From: Pseudomonas sp. MAG733B
GTDB taxonomy: Bacteria; Pseudomonadota; Gammaproteobacteria; Pseudomonadales; Pseudomonadaceae
Direction: 5' to 3'
Assembly (NCBI RefSeq): GCF_036884845.1
Contig: NZ_CP145732.1
Location: 6,138,001-6,202,000 of the forward strand
Length of the DNA: 64,000 bases
The notes below the pieces were generated by a model. That model had not been told where the DNA came from and did no database searches. It worked only from the letters and a program-made list of their open reading frames with translations. The position numbers and the translations under genes were made by a program. This document shows positions 8,236 through 18,297 of this stretch, piece by piece (position 1 is the stretch's first letter; each line of letters starts with the position of its first letter).

Positions 8236-8895
8236 ATGGGTGAATTACTTCCGCTATTGATACAAGGCGCCTGGGTCACGCTCCAGGTGACCTTCTTCGG
8301 CTCGATCCTGGCAATTGTCGCGGCCATTCTGGCGGCGCTGGGGCGCATGTCGCCGTGGCGTCCGCTGAGCTGGTTCTCGGTCGCCTACATTGAAGTGTTT
8401 CGCGGCACGTCGTTGCTGGTGCAGTTGTTCTGGCTGTTTTTCGTGTTGCCGCTGCCACCGTTCAATCTGGAACTGAGCCCCTACAGCGTGGCCATCGTCG
8501 GCCTCGGCTTGCACATCGGTGCTTACGGCGCCGAGGTGATGCGCGGTGCGATCAGCTCCGTGGCCAAGGGTCAGTACGAAGCAGCGACCGCGCTGAACTT
8601 CAGCAACTACAAACGTTTTCGCCGAATCATTCTGCCTCAGGCCTTGCTCGCGGCAATCCCGCCGGGCACCAACCTTCTGATCGAATTGCTGAAAAACACT
8701 TCGCTGGTGTCGCTGATCACCTTGTCCGACCTGAGCTTCCGCGCTCGGCAACTGGATCAGGCCACGTTCCAGACGTTGGAAATCTTCAGCCTGGCGCTGG
8801 TGATGTATTTCATCCTGGCGCAAGCGATCAACCTCGGCATGCGCAGCATTGAGCGTCGGCTGGCGCGCGGCCGGATGCGTGGAGGTCTGTCATGA
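8236..8895 (+). CDS. ehuC: Ectoine ABC importer permease EhuC
   Basis: 219 residues, HisM/HisQ-type polar amino acid permease with about five membrane helices. The cytoplasmic EAA loop that docks with the ATPase is EAATALNFSNYKRFRRIILP. It follows ehuB by 75 bases and overlaps ehuD by 4 bases (ATGA), indicating coupled translation of the two permease halves. Confidence 0.9.
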   Translation: MGELLPLLIQGAWVTLQVTFFGSILAIVAAILAALGRMSPWRPLSWFSVAYIEVFRGTSLLVQLFWLFFVLPLPPFNLELSPYSVAIVGLGLHIGAYGAEVMRGAISSVAKGQYEAATALNFSNYKRFRRIILPQALLAAIPPGTNLLIELLKNTSLVSLITLSDLSFRARQLDQATFQTLEIFSLALVMYFILAQAINLGMRSIERRLARGRMRGGLS

Positions 8896-9548
8896 CCCTG
8901 TTCGACTGGACGTATGCCTGGCAGATCCTCCCCGATTTGCTGCGCGCTTCGCTCAACACCGTGGGCATTACCCTGATCGGCTTCCTGATCGCCATCGTGC
9001 TGGGGCTGTTCCTCGCCATCGGCCGACGCAGCCGCCTGTACTGGTTGTCGTGGCCGATCGCCGGGATGATCGAATTTATCCGCAGCACACCGCTGCTGAT
9101 CCAGGTGTATTTCCTCTACTACGTGCTGCCCAACTACGGAGTCAGCATGACGGCCATGCAAGTGGGGATCATCGGCATCGGCGTGCACTACGCCTGCTAC
9201 ATCGCCGAGGTCTATCGCGGCGGGCTCGATGCCGTGCCTCGTGCGCAGTGGGAAGCGGTGACCGCGCTGAACATCGCGCCGTACAGCGCCTACCGCAACA
9301 TCATTCTGCCCCAAGCTTTGCGGCCGATCCTGCCGCCGCTGGGCAACTACCTGGTGGCGATGCTCAAGGACACGCCGGTGCTGTCGGCCATTACCGTGGT
9401 TGAAATCATGCAGCAGGCCAAGAACATCGGTTCCGAAAACTTCCGTTATCTGGAGCCGATCACCATGGTCGGTCTGTTCTTCCTCGCCCTGAGCATCGCC
9501 CTGGCTTATCTGGTACGGCGCCTCGAATTGCGCCTGGAGCTACGCTAA
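8892..9548 (+). CDS. ehuD: Ectoine ABC importer permease EhuD
   Basis: 218 residues, second membrane subunit of the importer, with hydrophobic helices through residues about 15-210 and an EAA loop (EAVTALNIAPYSAYRNIILP). Its start overlaps the ehuC stop and its stop shares a base with the first ATG of ehuA, so the transporter genes form a tightly packed operon. Confidence 0.9.
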   Translation: MTLFDWTYAWQILPDLLRASLNTVGITLIGFLIAIVLGLFLAIGRRSRLYWLSWPIAGMIEFIRSTPLLIQVYFLYYVLPNYGVSMTAMQVGIIGIGVHYACYIAEVYRGGLDAVPRAQWEAVTALNIAPYSAYRNIILPQALRPILPPLGNYLVAMLKDTPVLSAITVVEIMQQAKNIGSENFRYLEPITMVGLFFLALSIALAYLVRRLELRLELR

Positions 9549-10423
9549 TGACTTATCCACTCTCGACTTCCAACGACCTTTCCCGGCGCGGCAACCTGAC
9601 GCCGCTGCATCCGCAAGAGGCCACGGCCATGCATCAACCGAAAGCGGTCAAGCCGATTGTCAGCTTCCAGGACGTCACCAAAAGCTATGGCAATTTCACG
9701 GTGCTCGATCACTTGAACCTGGACGTTACGCCGGGCGAGAAAGTCGCGATCATCGGCCCCAGCGGCTCTGGGAAATCCACGCTGTTGCGGGTATTGATGA
9801 CCCTCGAAGGCATCGATGACGGACTGATCCGCATCGAAGACGATTTGCTGACGCACATGCCCAATCGCAACGGCGTGCTGGTGCCGGCTAATGACCGGCA
9901 TATCCGCCGTGTTCGCGGCAAGATCGGCATGGTGTTCCAGAGCTTCAACCTGTTCCCGCACATGACCGCGTTGCAGAACGTCATCGAGGCGCCGGTGCAG
10001 GTGTTGGGGATGAAACCCGCCGAAGCACGGGAGCGTGCGGCAGATCTGCTGGAGCTGGTAGGACTGGGCAGCAAGCTGGGGCATTACCCTTCGCAGCTGT
10101 CCGGTGGGCAGCAGCAACGGGTGGCGATTGCCCGGGCGTTGGCCATGCGGCCGAAAGTCATGCTGTTTGACGAAGTGACCTCGGCGCTGGACCCGGAACT
10201 GTGCGGCGAGGTGCTCAACGTGATCCGCAAGCTCGGCGCCGAACATAACCTGACCATGCTGATGGTCACCCACCAGATGGGTTTTGCCCGGGAGTTCGCT
10301 GATCGCGTGTGCTTCTTCTATAAGGGCCAGATCCACGAACAAGGTACGCCTGCGCAGATCTTCGAACATCCGCAGCAGGAACGGACGTGTGCGTTTCTCA
10401 GTGCGGTGAAGGAAGCCAACTAA
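9548..10423 (+). CDS. ehuA: Ectoine ABC importer ATPase EhuA
   Basis: 291 residues if translation begins at the ATG overlapping the ehuD stop (GGAG 8 bases before). An internal ATG at 9629 also has a good AAGAGG site and would give 264 residues, nearer the usual ATPase length, so the true start is uncertain. Walker A is GPSGSGKST, the signature is LSGGQQQR and Walker B is VMLFDEVTSALDPE. It powers EhuBCD-mediated uptake and ends the operon; a REP pair follows. Confidence 0.9.
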   Translation: MTYPLSTSNDLSRRGNLTPLHPQEATAMHQPKAVKPIVSFQDVTKSYGNFTVLDHLNLDVTPGEKVAIIGPSGSGKSTLLRVLMTLEGIDDGLIRIEDDLLTHMPNRNGVLVPANDRHIRRVRGKIGMVFQSFNLFPHMTALQNVIEAPVQVLGMKPAEARERAADLLELVGLGSKLGHYPSQLSGGQQQRVAIARALAMRPKVMLFDEVTSALDPELCGEVLNVIRKLGAEHNLTMLMVTHQMGFAREFADRVCFFYKGQIHEQGTPAQIFEHPQQERTCAFLSAVKEAN

Positions 10424-10441
10424 AAAAGCAGCACATGCAAA

Positions 10442-10531
10442 TGTGGGAGCGGGCTTGCTCGCGAAGGCGATGTATCAGGCAACTGTAATGTCGACTGATA
10501 TTCCCTCTTCGCGAGCAAGCCCGCTCCCACA
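10442..10531. repeat. REP-type inverted pair, class 1
   Basis: Inverted copies of TGTGGGAGCGGGCTTGCTCGCGAAG with a spacer of about 40 bases, between the convergent ends of ehuA and the OmpA-like gene. Confidence 0.9.
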
Positions 10532-10546
10532 GTTTGTTTAGCGGTG

Positions 10547-11275
10547 TTATGGATATTGCTGAACGTTACCTTGCTGCTGGCCACCGTACTGCTGGCCAGG
10601 AATCGCCTTGAGGTTAACTTCTACACGGCGGTTCTGCGCACGGCCATTGACGTCGCCGTTGCTGGCAACCGGATTATCCGGGCCGGCGCCACGGGCGCTG
10701 AGGTTGGTGCCGCTGACGCCTTGCGAGGTCAGGTAAGTCGCCACGCTCTGCGCACGACGCTGGGACAGGTCCATGTTGTGCTGACGGCTGCCGGTGCTGT
10801 CGGTGTAGCCGACGATCTCGATCTGGTTCTGGTTGAACTCTTTCAGCGAACCGGCTAGGTTGCTCAGCGGCTGGTAGAAGCTCGAAGCGATGTTCGCCGA
10901 ATCGGTGGCGAACGTGATGTTGCCCGGCATGATCAGCTTGATCTGATCGCCCTGACGCTGCACTTCGACACCGGTGTTAGCCATGCTGGCCCGCAGTTTT
11001 TTCTCTTGCTGGTCGGCGTAGTAGCCGTAACCGGCAGCGGAAGCGCCTACTACGGCGGCACCGATCAGTGCGCCCTTGCCACGGTTGTTGTGGTCGATGG
11101 CGGCGCCGGCCAACGCACCGGCCAGTGCCCCGAGGCCACCGTACTTCGCAGTCTTGCTCATGCCTTGGGAACCGCTGTCAGCCTGACCCTGATTGTCATA
11201 AGGGTTTGGCGAGGCACAGCCGGACAATACGGCCACTGCGGTAGCGACAATCATCAAACGACGCGTGGTGAACAT
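10547..11275 (-). CDS. OmpA-family outer-membrane lipoprotein (YiaD-like)
   Basis: 242 residues. A lipoprotein signal ends in the lipobox LSGC (C20). A glycine/alanine-rich zipper-like segment (about 46-85) is followed by an OmpA_C peptidoglycan-binding domain (about 105-225) with the NxxL and LSxxRAxxV motifs (MDLSQRRAQSVATYL) and a closing NRRVEV. It should anchor the outer membrane to peptidoglycan. An AGGAGCTC ribosome-binding site precedes the ATG. The tail is Gln/Gly-rich. Confidence 0.9.
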   Translation of the reverse strand: MFTTRRLMIVATAVAVLSGCASPNPYDNQGQADSGSQGMSKTAKYGGLGALAGALAGAAIDHNNRGKGALIGAAVVGASAAGYGYYADQQEKKLRASMANTGVEVQRQGDQIKLIMPGNITFATDSANIASSFYQPLSNLAGSLKEFNQNQIEIVGYTDSTGSRQHNMDLSQRRAQSVATYLTSQGVSGTNLSARGAGPDNPVASNGDVNGRAQNRRVEVNLKAIPGQQYGGQQQGNVQQYP

Positions 11276-11379
11276 GAAGAGCTCCTACTTTTTTGCATTC
11301 TGTGGTGCAACGGACGTAAGCATCGAACCTTTGCGGGCGTTGGATTGCTTCCCGGGACAAAAATTCCGCCCGTTACAAT

Positions 11380-12021
11380 TCAGGCCCGAACAAACGGGTT
11401 TTCGCGCATTTCATCGCCCAAACGGGTATCGGGACCATGCCCGGCCACGACGATCGCCTCTTCATCGAGGGTATACAGGCGTTGCTTGATCGAACGCACG
11501 ATCGTCGCCTGATCACCACCCCACAAATCCGTGCGCCCTACGCCGCGCTTGAACAGCGTATCTCCGGCGATCAGCAGCTTGGCGTCGGCAAACCAGAAGC
11601 TCATCGACCCCGGCGTATGACCCGGCGTGTGCAGCGCCACACCGCAGCCGCAAGCCAGTTCTTCATCATCGGCCAACCACCGATCCGGCGATGGCACCGG
11701 CGTGTAGGGAACCCCGAACATCTGGCACTGCATCTCCAGATTGTCCCAGAGGAATTGATCCTCCTTGTGCAAGTGGAGCGTGGCACCGGTTTTCTCCTTC
11801 AACTGACCGGAGGCCAGGAAGTGATCGAGGTGCGCGTGGGTGTGGATGATGCTAACCACTTTCAAACCGAGGGCATCGAGGCGAGCGAGGATCAGTTCAT
11901 GATTGCCACCCGGATCGACGACGATGGCCTTTTTCGTGACCGGATCGCCAATGATCGTGCAGTTGCACTGCAACGGGCCGACGGGGAAGGTTTCGCGGAT
12001 GAGGGTGGGTTGCTGGGACAT
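11380..12021 (-). CDS. Metallo-beta-lactamase-fold hydrolase (glyoxalase II-like, YcbL type)
   Basis: 213 residues. The binuclear-zinc motif HTHAHLDH is followed by HTPGHTPGS, AGDTLF and a C-terminal GHGPDT, as in the short YcbL/type II glyoxalase proteins that lack the C-terminal substrate-binding domain of GloB. A thioester hydrolase role is likely but the substrate is not defined. The ATG at 12019-12021 is preceded by an in-frame GTG that could be used instead. Confidence 0.85.
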   Translation of the reverse strand: MSQQPTLIRETFPVGPLQCNCTIIGDPVTKKAIVVDPGGNHELILARLDALGLKVVSIIHTHAHLDHFLASGQLKEKTGATLHLHKEDQFLWDNLEMQCQMFGVPYTPVPSPDRWLADDEELACGCGVALHTPGHTPGSMSFWFADAKLLIAGDTLFKRGVGRTDLWGGDQATIVRSIKQRLYTLDEEAIVVAGHGPDTRLGDEMRENPFVRA

Positions 12022-12108
12022 CACTTGCCTGCTCGATAAACGGGGATGGGCGATTTTCGCACAATTGAGTATTCAGTCATCTGGCGCGGCGTGTAACGTG
12101 AAAATTCC

Positions 12109-14844
12109 TTAACCCAACACTCCCAACGCCTTCGCCCGCGCCACCGCCTGCGTACGCCGTTCAACCCCAAGTTTGCTGTTGATGTGGCTGGCGTGGGTCT
12201 TGACCGTGTGCAGGGAAATGAACAGCTGATCGCTGATTTCCTGATTCGAGCAACCCTGGGCGATCAGTCGCAGAACCGCCAGTTCCCGGGTGCTGAGCTG
12301 CTCCGCAGGAGCGCAATCCAGTGCCGCACGAGCAGGCACTGTCGGCAGTCTTGCTGCAAGGTCCTGGGAAACAGGTGTCGGCGCGTTAAGTTGCAGTTGT
12401 CCGCGCAACCAGTCCGGATGCTCTGTCAGCAAGCTATCAAACGGCTGCAGCACACCGCCGCCAGCGGCATCCATTGCCTGACTCAGCGCCTTGCGCGCCT
12501 CAGGCTCGCGCCCTGTGCCGAGCAATAGCGAGACTTTTTGCGTCAGTGCCATTGCGCTGAGCATTTGTCGACCGCTTTGCTGACCGTGTTCGAGCAGCGC
12601 ATTCAAACGTCCTTCGGCCAGCATGGGTTGCCCCTGGATGACTTCCAGCAAGGCTTGTTGCAGTTCGATGTGCAGCGGCAGTTGCGGATGGAATTCCGGC
12701 GGTGCTGCCGGGTGTTCGCCGTTATAGGTCTGCCCGAGTCGCGCGAGCCAGGCTTCGGCCAGATCGATGCGTCCCTGGGCCAGCCAGAGTTCACATTTGA
12801 CCAGGGTGATCATCGCCAGGTAGTAGATCGGCGGTACGTCCCAGATATGCATCAGCCGCTCGGCTTCGGCAAGTTCGGCGAAAGCCTTGGCGAACTCACC
12901 GCTGCTGCCTTCAAGCCGGGCAATCACGCAGTGCCCGATCAACACGCTGATGTCACGACAGGCGCGCGCTTCACTCAAGCCGGCCTGCAATCGCAGCCGA
13001 GCCGCTTGCGGCTGCAAACGCAGCGCCAGCAAGAAACCTTCGTACAACGTCAGCCGCGCGCGTACGGCATAGAGTCGCTGCGGTGACAGACCTTGCAGGC
13101 GTTGCAGGCCCTGGCGGACCTCATCCAGCGAACGCAGGATTTCGCCCCGGGCTTGCAACACTCGGGCACGGTCGTAATGCGCCAGTGCTTCGAACAGCGG
13201 ATTGCCGACCCGTTGCGCCAGCTCCAGGGAGTCACGATTCAACCCGCGCGCACGCCATAAATCGCCATCGGCAATGGCCAGGTTGGAAAGGGTCGAGAGG
13301 CACATCAATCGCTGGCCGTAACGTTTGCCTGGAAGGCTCTCCAGCGCTTCGGTGCAATAGCGCAGTGTGAGTTCACGATTGCCGCGACCGCGAGCGATGA
13401 TCCCGCTCAAGGCCAGCCATTGCGCCAGCATCGATTTTTGCGCAGTGGCTGAAGGGGCCGGCAGGAAGCGGCTCAAATGACTGGCCAGTTCCTCAGCGGC
13501 GTCCAGTTGACTGGCCAGCCCCAGCGCCCAGCTGTAGAGCACGATCAGCCGTGGCGTACTGATCAGCAGGCTGTCGGGCAAGTCCATTTTCCAGCGCAGC
13601 AACATGCCGACATTCTGTTCGGCCAGCAGTTGTTCTTCGGAAAGGTTCTGCACCAGGTTCGCCGCGACGTCCAGATGCCCGGCACGCAACGCCTGCTCCA
13701 CTGCTTCGTCGAGCAGCCCCTGAGCATTGAACCAACGGCAGGCACGCAGGTGCAGACTGGCGGCCGGGACCATCGACTGCGCGCCAGGTCGCGTGCGCAG
13801 CAAATCGGAAAAAAGATGATGGTAGCGATACCAGTGGCCATGTTCGTCCAACGGCACCAGGAACACCTGGTGGGAAGCCAGAAAGCGCAGGATCTCGGCA
13901 CTGTCATGGGCATCACGAACAGCGTCGCACAACTCGCTGCAAAAACGTTCCTGCGGCGCGGTGTCGTAGAGGAAGGCCTGCACTTCGGCGGGCAGGCAAT
14001 CGATCACCTCTTCCAGCAAATAATCGCGGATCAGCCCTTCCCCGCCGTGAAGCGCCTGGGGCAATGCACCTTGCGCTCCGGCTTCGGACGCCGCCAGCAA
14101 CCAGAAACGCAAACCGGCTACCCAGCCTTCACTGCGCTGGATCAGGTTCTCCAGCGCTTCACCGCGCAAGGAACTGCTGTGCCGATCGAGCAGGCTCAAG
14201 GCTTCATCGTGGGTCAGGCGCAAATCCTGTTCATGCAACTCAAGCAGTTGCCGTGACAGGCGCAGCCGCGCCAGATGCCAGTCAGGACGCTGGCGACTGG
14301 TGACCATCACCAGCAAACCATCGGGAAGGTGGTTGAGGAAAAATTGCAGACAGCGATCGAGAACCGGTCCCTGGGCCAGATGATAGTCATCGAGCACGAG
14401 CAACAGCGGCGTCGCTGTCGAGAGGTGTACGGCCAGTTCGTCGAGCAAGCCATCCAGCCACTCTTCGAAGGCGAACGGCTGATGCCGCTGACGCATTTTC
14501 AGCAAGCCGAGGGACTGCCTCCCCAGTTGCGGATAAAAATCTTGAAGGCCTTCGAGCAACCGCTCGAGGAATCGACCCGGGTCGCTGTCCCGTGGACTCA
14601 ACCCCAGCCAGAGACTTTGCCAATGCGCCGGTAGCGCCTGACAGAACTCCACCGCCAATGAGCTTTTGCCAAACCCCGCCGGTGCGCTGACCAACAGCAA
14701 CCGACCACCGAGCCCCGCACTTAGACGCTCGCAGAGACGCGGCCGCAGCACATGGCCGTCGGGCAATGGCGGTCGAAAAAAACGCCCGTCCAGCGCGGCG
14801 ACAGCGACGCTTGCAGGACCTGGGGGTGGGGACAGATCAGTCAT
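12109..14844 (-). CDS. MalT-like LuxR-family transcriptional regulator
   Basis: 911 residues with STAND/MalT architecture: P-loop SAPAGFGKSSL (about 53-63), Walker B LLLVLDDYH, a helical TPR-like sensor middle, and a C-terminal LuxR HTH (about 850-911, LSTRELAVLRLIAQG, then HTVKTH). It should be an ATP- and inducer-dependent activator. It lies downstream of and parallel to the DUF1329/DUF1302 pair, but a terminator separates them. The same arrangement beside an acyl-CoA ligase occurs in P. putida, so control of that cluster is the leading guess. Confidence 0.85.
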   Translation of the reverse strand: MTDLSPPPGPASVAVAALDGRFFRPPLPDGHVLRPRLCERLSAGLGGRLLLVSAPAGFGKSSLAVEFCQALPAHWQSLWLGLSPRDSDPGRFLERLLEGLQDFYPQLGRQSLGLLKMRQRHQPFAFEEWLDGLLDELAVHLSTATPLLLVLDDYHLAQGPVLDRCLQFFLNHLPDGLLVMVTSRQRPDWHLARLRLSRQLLELHEQDLRLTHDEALSLLDRHSSSLRGEALENLIQRSEGWVAGLRFWLLAASEAGAQGALPQALHGGEGLIRDYLLEEVIDCLPAEVQAFLYDTAPQERFCSELCDAVRDAHDSAEILRFLASHQVFLVPLDEHGHWYRYHHLFSDLLRTRPGAQSMVPAASLHLRACRWFNAQGLLDEAVEQALRAGHLDVAANLVQNLSEEQLLAEQNVGMLLRWKMDLPDSLLISTPRLIVLYSWALGLASQLDAAEELASHLSRFLPAPSATAQKSMLAQWLALSGIIARGRGNRELTLRYCTEALESLPGKRYGQRLMCLSTLSNLAIADGDLWRARGLNRDSLELAQRVGNPLFEALAHYDRARVLQARGEILRSLDEVRQGLQRLQGLSPQRLYAVRARLTLYEGFLLALRLQPQAARLRLQAGLSEARACRDISVLIGHCVIARLEGSSGEFAKAFAELAEAERLMHIWDVPPIYYLAMITLVKCELWLAQGRIDLAEAWLARLGQTYNGEHPAAPPEFHPQLPLHIELQQALLEVIQGQPMLAEGRLNALLEHGQQSGRQMLSAMALTQKVSLLLGTGREPEARKALSQAMDAAGGGVLQPFDSLLTEHPDWLRGQLQLNAPTPVSQDLAARLPTVPARAALDCAPAEQLSTRELAVLRLIAQGCSNQEISDQLFISLHTVKTHASHINSKLGVERRTQAVARAKALGVLG

Positions 14845-14957
14845 GGCCGGCTCTTGTTTGAATTGCGGGTGGCGGCGTTGCAGATGTCCGCAGACTAGCT
14901 GTAAACGAAGAGGGAATGAAGGTTATTGCTACAAATGGCTACAAAAAGTCTACGAAC

Positions 14958-14990
14958 AAAAAAACGCCCCGAACCGGTCGGGGCGTTTTC
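14958..14990 (-). terminator. Rho-independent terminator after the DUF1329 gene
   Basis: GC-rich stem ACGCCCCGA/TCGGGGCGT with a short loop. On the minus strand it is followed by a run of T residues, the right polarity for a transcript from 15018-18297. It separates that unit from the LuxR gene. Confidence 0.85.
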
Positions 14991-15017
14991 AGAGGATGCA
15001 GCTCTGTTCAGTTGCCG

Positions 15018-16382
15018 TTAGCGAACACCATCCTGACGCAACGCCGCCGGGGTGAAGTCGCTGGTGGTTGCCTGGAAGCCGAAGTCATACGCCGACTTCT
15101 CTTCGTTCTTCATGCCCAGCGCCAGGTAACGACCCGATTGCAGGTCATACAGGGCTTCGAGGGCGTACCACGGCACTTGCTTGTCGTAGTAGTTCTCGGC
15201 ATGCGCCTCGGCAACGCGCCACAGTTGACCGCGACCGTCGTAGTGGTCGATGACCGCTGCTTGCCAGGTGTCTTCGTCAATGTAGAAGTCACGCTTGGCG
15301 TAGATGTGACGCTGACCTTCCTTCAGGGTTGCAACCACATGCCACACACGACGCAGCTCGTAGCGAGCCAGGTCCTGGTTGATGTGACCGGCCTTGATGA
15401 TGTCGGCGTACTTGAGCTTCGGATCGTCGAGCTTGTAGGCGTCGGAGCCGATGTACATCTCTTTCTTGCCTTCGAGCTTCCAGTCGTAACGATCCGGTGC
15501 ACCGTTGAACATGTCCAGGTTGTCGGAAGTACGCAGGCCGTCGGCTGCAGTACCCGGGCCGTCATAGGACACTTGAGGTGCACGACGCACACGACGCTGA
15601 CCGGCGTTGTAGACCCACGCCGAACGCGGTTCCTTCACCTGGTCGAGGGTTTCGTGCACCAGCAGCACACCACCGGCCAGACGCGCCGGGGCAGTCACTT
15701 TCTGCTTGAAGTAGAACAGGATGTTGCCCGGGTTCGCCGGATCGTAGTCCTTCATCTTGTCGCGGAACACGAACTGGTCCTGGAAGTACACCAGGCTGAA
15801 CGAGCCGTTCGGTTGCGGCGTGGCCTGGGTTACCAGACGGGTCACGCTGCCACCGCGATAACGGGTGATGTGGTTCCAGATGACTTCAACGCCGCTTTTC
15901 GGAATCGGGAACGGAATGGCGGTTTCGAAGTTTTCCAGGCCGTTGCCGCCGGACACCAGTTTGGTGTTGGTGGCGTTCTTCTTGATGGCGGCGAACACGT
16001 CATCCGGCACGGTGGCACCGCGATGGGACGGATAGACCGGCATCTTGAAGGTTTCCGGGTAGCGCTTGAACATCGCGTACTGACCCGGCGCGAGTTTTTC
16101 CTTGTACTGGTCGACGTTCTGCGCGGTGATGGTGAACAGTGGTTTTTCACCCGGGTACGGATCCGACAGGAAACCTCTGCTGTCGACACTGCCGGCGTTC
16201 TTCGGCAGTGGTTTCCAAGCCGGGATCGAACCATCGGCGTTACCCGCCATTTCAGCGCCCATCGGGGTCAGGCTCTTGCCCAGCTTATCCGCTTCGGCTG
16301 CCGGGACCGCCGCCATGACACTGGTCGCCAGCAGCGAAAACCCCAGAACACCGGCGTGGAACAGACTCTTTGTTATTTTCAT
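15018..16382 (-). CDS. DUF1329 family exported protein
   Basis: 454 residues with a Sec signal peptide (about 1-24, ending SVMA-A). The remainder is the DUF1329 family, a periplasmic/outer-membrane associated protein related in fold to lipoprotein-sorting or lipid-carrier proteins, always found beside a DUF1302 gene. It follows the DUF1302 gene by 28 bases. A role in moving hydrophobic substrates or lipids through the envelope is plausible but unproven. Confidence 0.85.
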   Translation of the reverse strand: MKITKSLFHAGVLGFSLLATSVMAAVPAAEADKLGKSLTPMGAEMAGNADGSIPAWKPLPKNAGSVDSRGFLSDPYPGEKPLFTITAQNVDQYKEKLAPGQYAMFKRYPETFKMPVYPSHRGATVPDDVFAAIKKNATNTKLVSGGNGLENFETAIPFPIPKSGVEVIWNHITRYRGGSVTRLVTQATPQPNGSFSLVYFQDQFVFRDKMKDYDPANPGNILFYFKQKVTAPARLAGGVLLVHETLDQVKEPRSAWVYNAGQRRVRRAPQVSYDGPGTAADGLRTSDNLDMFNGAPDRYDWKLEGKKEMYIGSDAYKLDDPKLKYADIIKAGHINQDLARYELRRVWHVVATLKEGQRHIYAKRDFYIDEDTWQAAVIDHYDGRGQLWRVAEAHAENYYDKQVPWYALEALYDLQSGRYLALGMKNEEKSAYDFGFQATTSDFTPAALRQDGVR

Positions 16383-16410
16383 AATTACGTTCGTCCTGAA
16401 AATACAGTGC

Positions 16411-18297
16411 TTAGAAGTTCACGCCGAAGCTGAGCGCAACGAAGTCGCGATCATCCACGGTGGTGTACTTGCCGTCGAAGAAGTTGGTGTACGCCAGGCT
16501 CGCGGTGTAGGTGTTCTGGTACTCGGCATCGACGCCCAGGCTGACCGCTTTGCGACCTTCCTCGAAGTTGCCGCCAGGGCCAGGCGAGTAGCCTTCAACG
16601 TCGTGGGACCAGGCCACGTTCGGCTTGAGGTTCACGCCGGCGAACACGTCGTTGTATTCCCAGATGGCACGACCGCGGTAGCCCCAGGAGGTGGCGGTGG
16701 TGAAGCCTTCGTCGTTGCAATTGCGGTTGAGGTTGTTGGTCGGCGTACCAGGACCGGCACCGGCGATGGTGCTGGCGTTAAGTGCCTGGCAAGTATTCTG
16801 TCCGCCGGTAGCTGGCAGCTCACCAGGACCGTAGACCGGGTCACGGCCATAACGAACGTCAGAGGTGCTTTCCAGGCCTCCGACGTGGGTTACGCCCACT
16901 TCGCCCACCAGGGTCAGACGGCTGGCGCCCATGACTTGGTCGAAGAAGTGCGTCAGGGTGGTCTGGAACTGGGTCACTTCCTTGCGGCGATAACCATGCA
17001 GATCCGAACCCGGTGGGGCGGAGAGCAGCGAAGCATTGGTCAACGCGCCGCCCAACGGACGTACGCCGGCGAACAGAATGTCGGTGGAGTTGAGCTGCAC
17101 CGGTGCGTTCGGACGGTAGCTGACTTCACCACTCCACGCCGTACCCGTAGGCAGGGTGGTGGAGAAGCTCAAGCCGTAGAGGCGGATGTCTTCCGGATAC
17201 TCGACGAAGTAGCTCGAGTTACCCGCGACGATCAGTGGCGCCAGAGCACGCAACTGCGCCGGCAAGGCTGCAACGCCGGCAAAGGTCGACGCTGGTGCAC
17301 CGGTGGCGCTGAAGATCGGCGCGCGGCTGTGGTAGTTCATGAAGTAGGCACCGAATTCGGTGTCCAGCGGGTCGAACATGTACTTGAGGGACGCGCCCCA
17401 CTGGCCGCTGTCGCGCGCATCGCGATCCGGACCACGGCGTACCAGCACGCCTTCGTTGTCGACGTCGACACCCAGTCGGGTCAGCGTAGGCAGTGCCGCG
17501 GCCGGAATGGTCGAACGCTTGTTCAGCACGCGCAGGTTGTTGTCGCAACCGTCGGCAATGATGTCGGGCTGAGAGAAGAAGGTGCCGCAGTTGTCGACGA
17601 CGGTCTGGTCCCATTCCAGTTGATAGAAGGCTTCAGCCGACAGGTTCTCGGTGAGGCTTTGGGACACGTAGAACATGTTGACCGGAATCAGGCCTTCCTT
17701 GATCTCGGCACCTGGACGGCGGAACGCGGACACGTCGATCGGGTTGATCGAGTTGATGCCGCTGCCGATGAAGGTACTTTCACCCCAGCTCACTACCTGT
17801 TTGCCAAGGCGAACCGAACCCGGCTGATCGGCAATGGAGTAGTTGTGGTAGACGAAGGCGTCGAGGATCTGGCCGCCGGAGGACTTGGCGCCTTCCTTGC
17901 GGTTGCTGTCGCTGATGTCCTTGAACGGACGGCTTTCGTCCTTGAGTTCAAAGTCGTACCAGTATTTGCCACGGACAAAAACACCGGTGTCGCCGTACTT
18001 CAATTCAAGGTCATGGATGCCCTTGAAGATTTTCGAGAAGGTGTCGCCGCTCTTGAAGTTCAGGTGACCGTCATCGGAAGTCTGGGACAGGCCTTTGCCA
18101 CCGTTGTTGACGCCGATGAGGTTCTTGTTGGCGCTTTCAGTTGACCAACTGGCACCGATCGAAAGGGAAGAGTCGAACTGACCTTCGATTTCACCAACGT
18201 TGAAACTGACGCCGAATGCAGGCCCGGCGAGCGTAGAGGCAAGGCTGACGGCCAGAGGCAGTTTTGCCCGGCGCCAGAACTGGTTTACTGATGTCAT
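16411..18297 (-). CDS. DUF1302 family outer-membrane protein
   Basis: 628 residues. A signal peptide (about 1-29) precedes a long region with the alternating pattern and short turns of a beta-barrel. The C-terminus ends in phenylalanine (SFGVNF), the usual outer-membrane assembly signal. It is co-directional with the DUF1329 gene downstream and the acyl-CoA ligase upstream. A barrel for uptake or export of fatty or other hydrophobic acids is a reasonable inference from the ligase neighbour. Confidence 0.85.
   Translation of the reverse strand: MTSVNQFWRRAKLPLAVSLASTLAGPAFGVSFNVGEIEGQFDSSLSIGASWSTESANKNLIGVNNGGKGLSQTSDDGHLNFKSGDTFSKIFKGIHDLELKYGDTGVFVRGKYWYDFELKDESRPFKDISDSNRKEGAKSSGGQILDAFVYHNYSIADQPGSVRLGKQVVSWGESTFIGSGINSINPIDVSAFRRPGAEIKEGLIPVNMFYVSQSLTENLSAEAFYQLEWDQTVVDNCGTFFSQPDIIADGCDNNLRVLNKRSTIPAAALPTLTRLGVDVDNEGVLVRRGPDRDARDSGQWGASLKYMFDPLDTEFGAYFMNYHSRAPIFSATGAPASTFAGVAALPAQLRALAPLIVAGNSSYFVEYPEDIRLYGLSFSTTLPTGTAWSGEVSYRPNAPVQLNSTDILFAGVRPLGGALTNASLLSAPPGSDLHGYRRKEVTQFQTTLTHFFDQVMGASRLTLVGEVGVTHVGGLESTSDVRYGRDPVYGPGELPATGGQNTCQALNASTIAGAGPGTPTNNLNRNCNDEGFTTATSWGYRGRAIWEYNDVFAGVNLKPNVAWSHDVEGYSPGPGGNFEEGRKAVSLGVDAEYQNTYTASLAYTNFFDGKYTTVDDRDFVALSFGVNF

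Noticed and set aside
16102..18144. A 680-codon plus-strand frame over the DUF1302 gene, and a similar 505-codon frame at 14916-16433
   Set aside because: Both are opposite genes with signal peptides, start sites and a terminator; composition is that of antisense reading.
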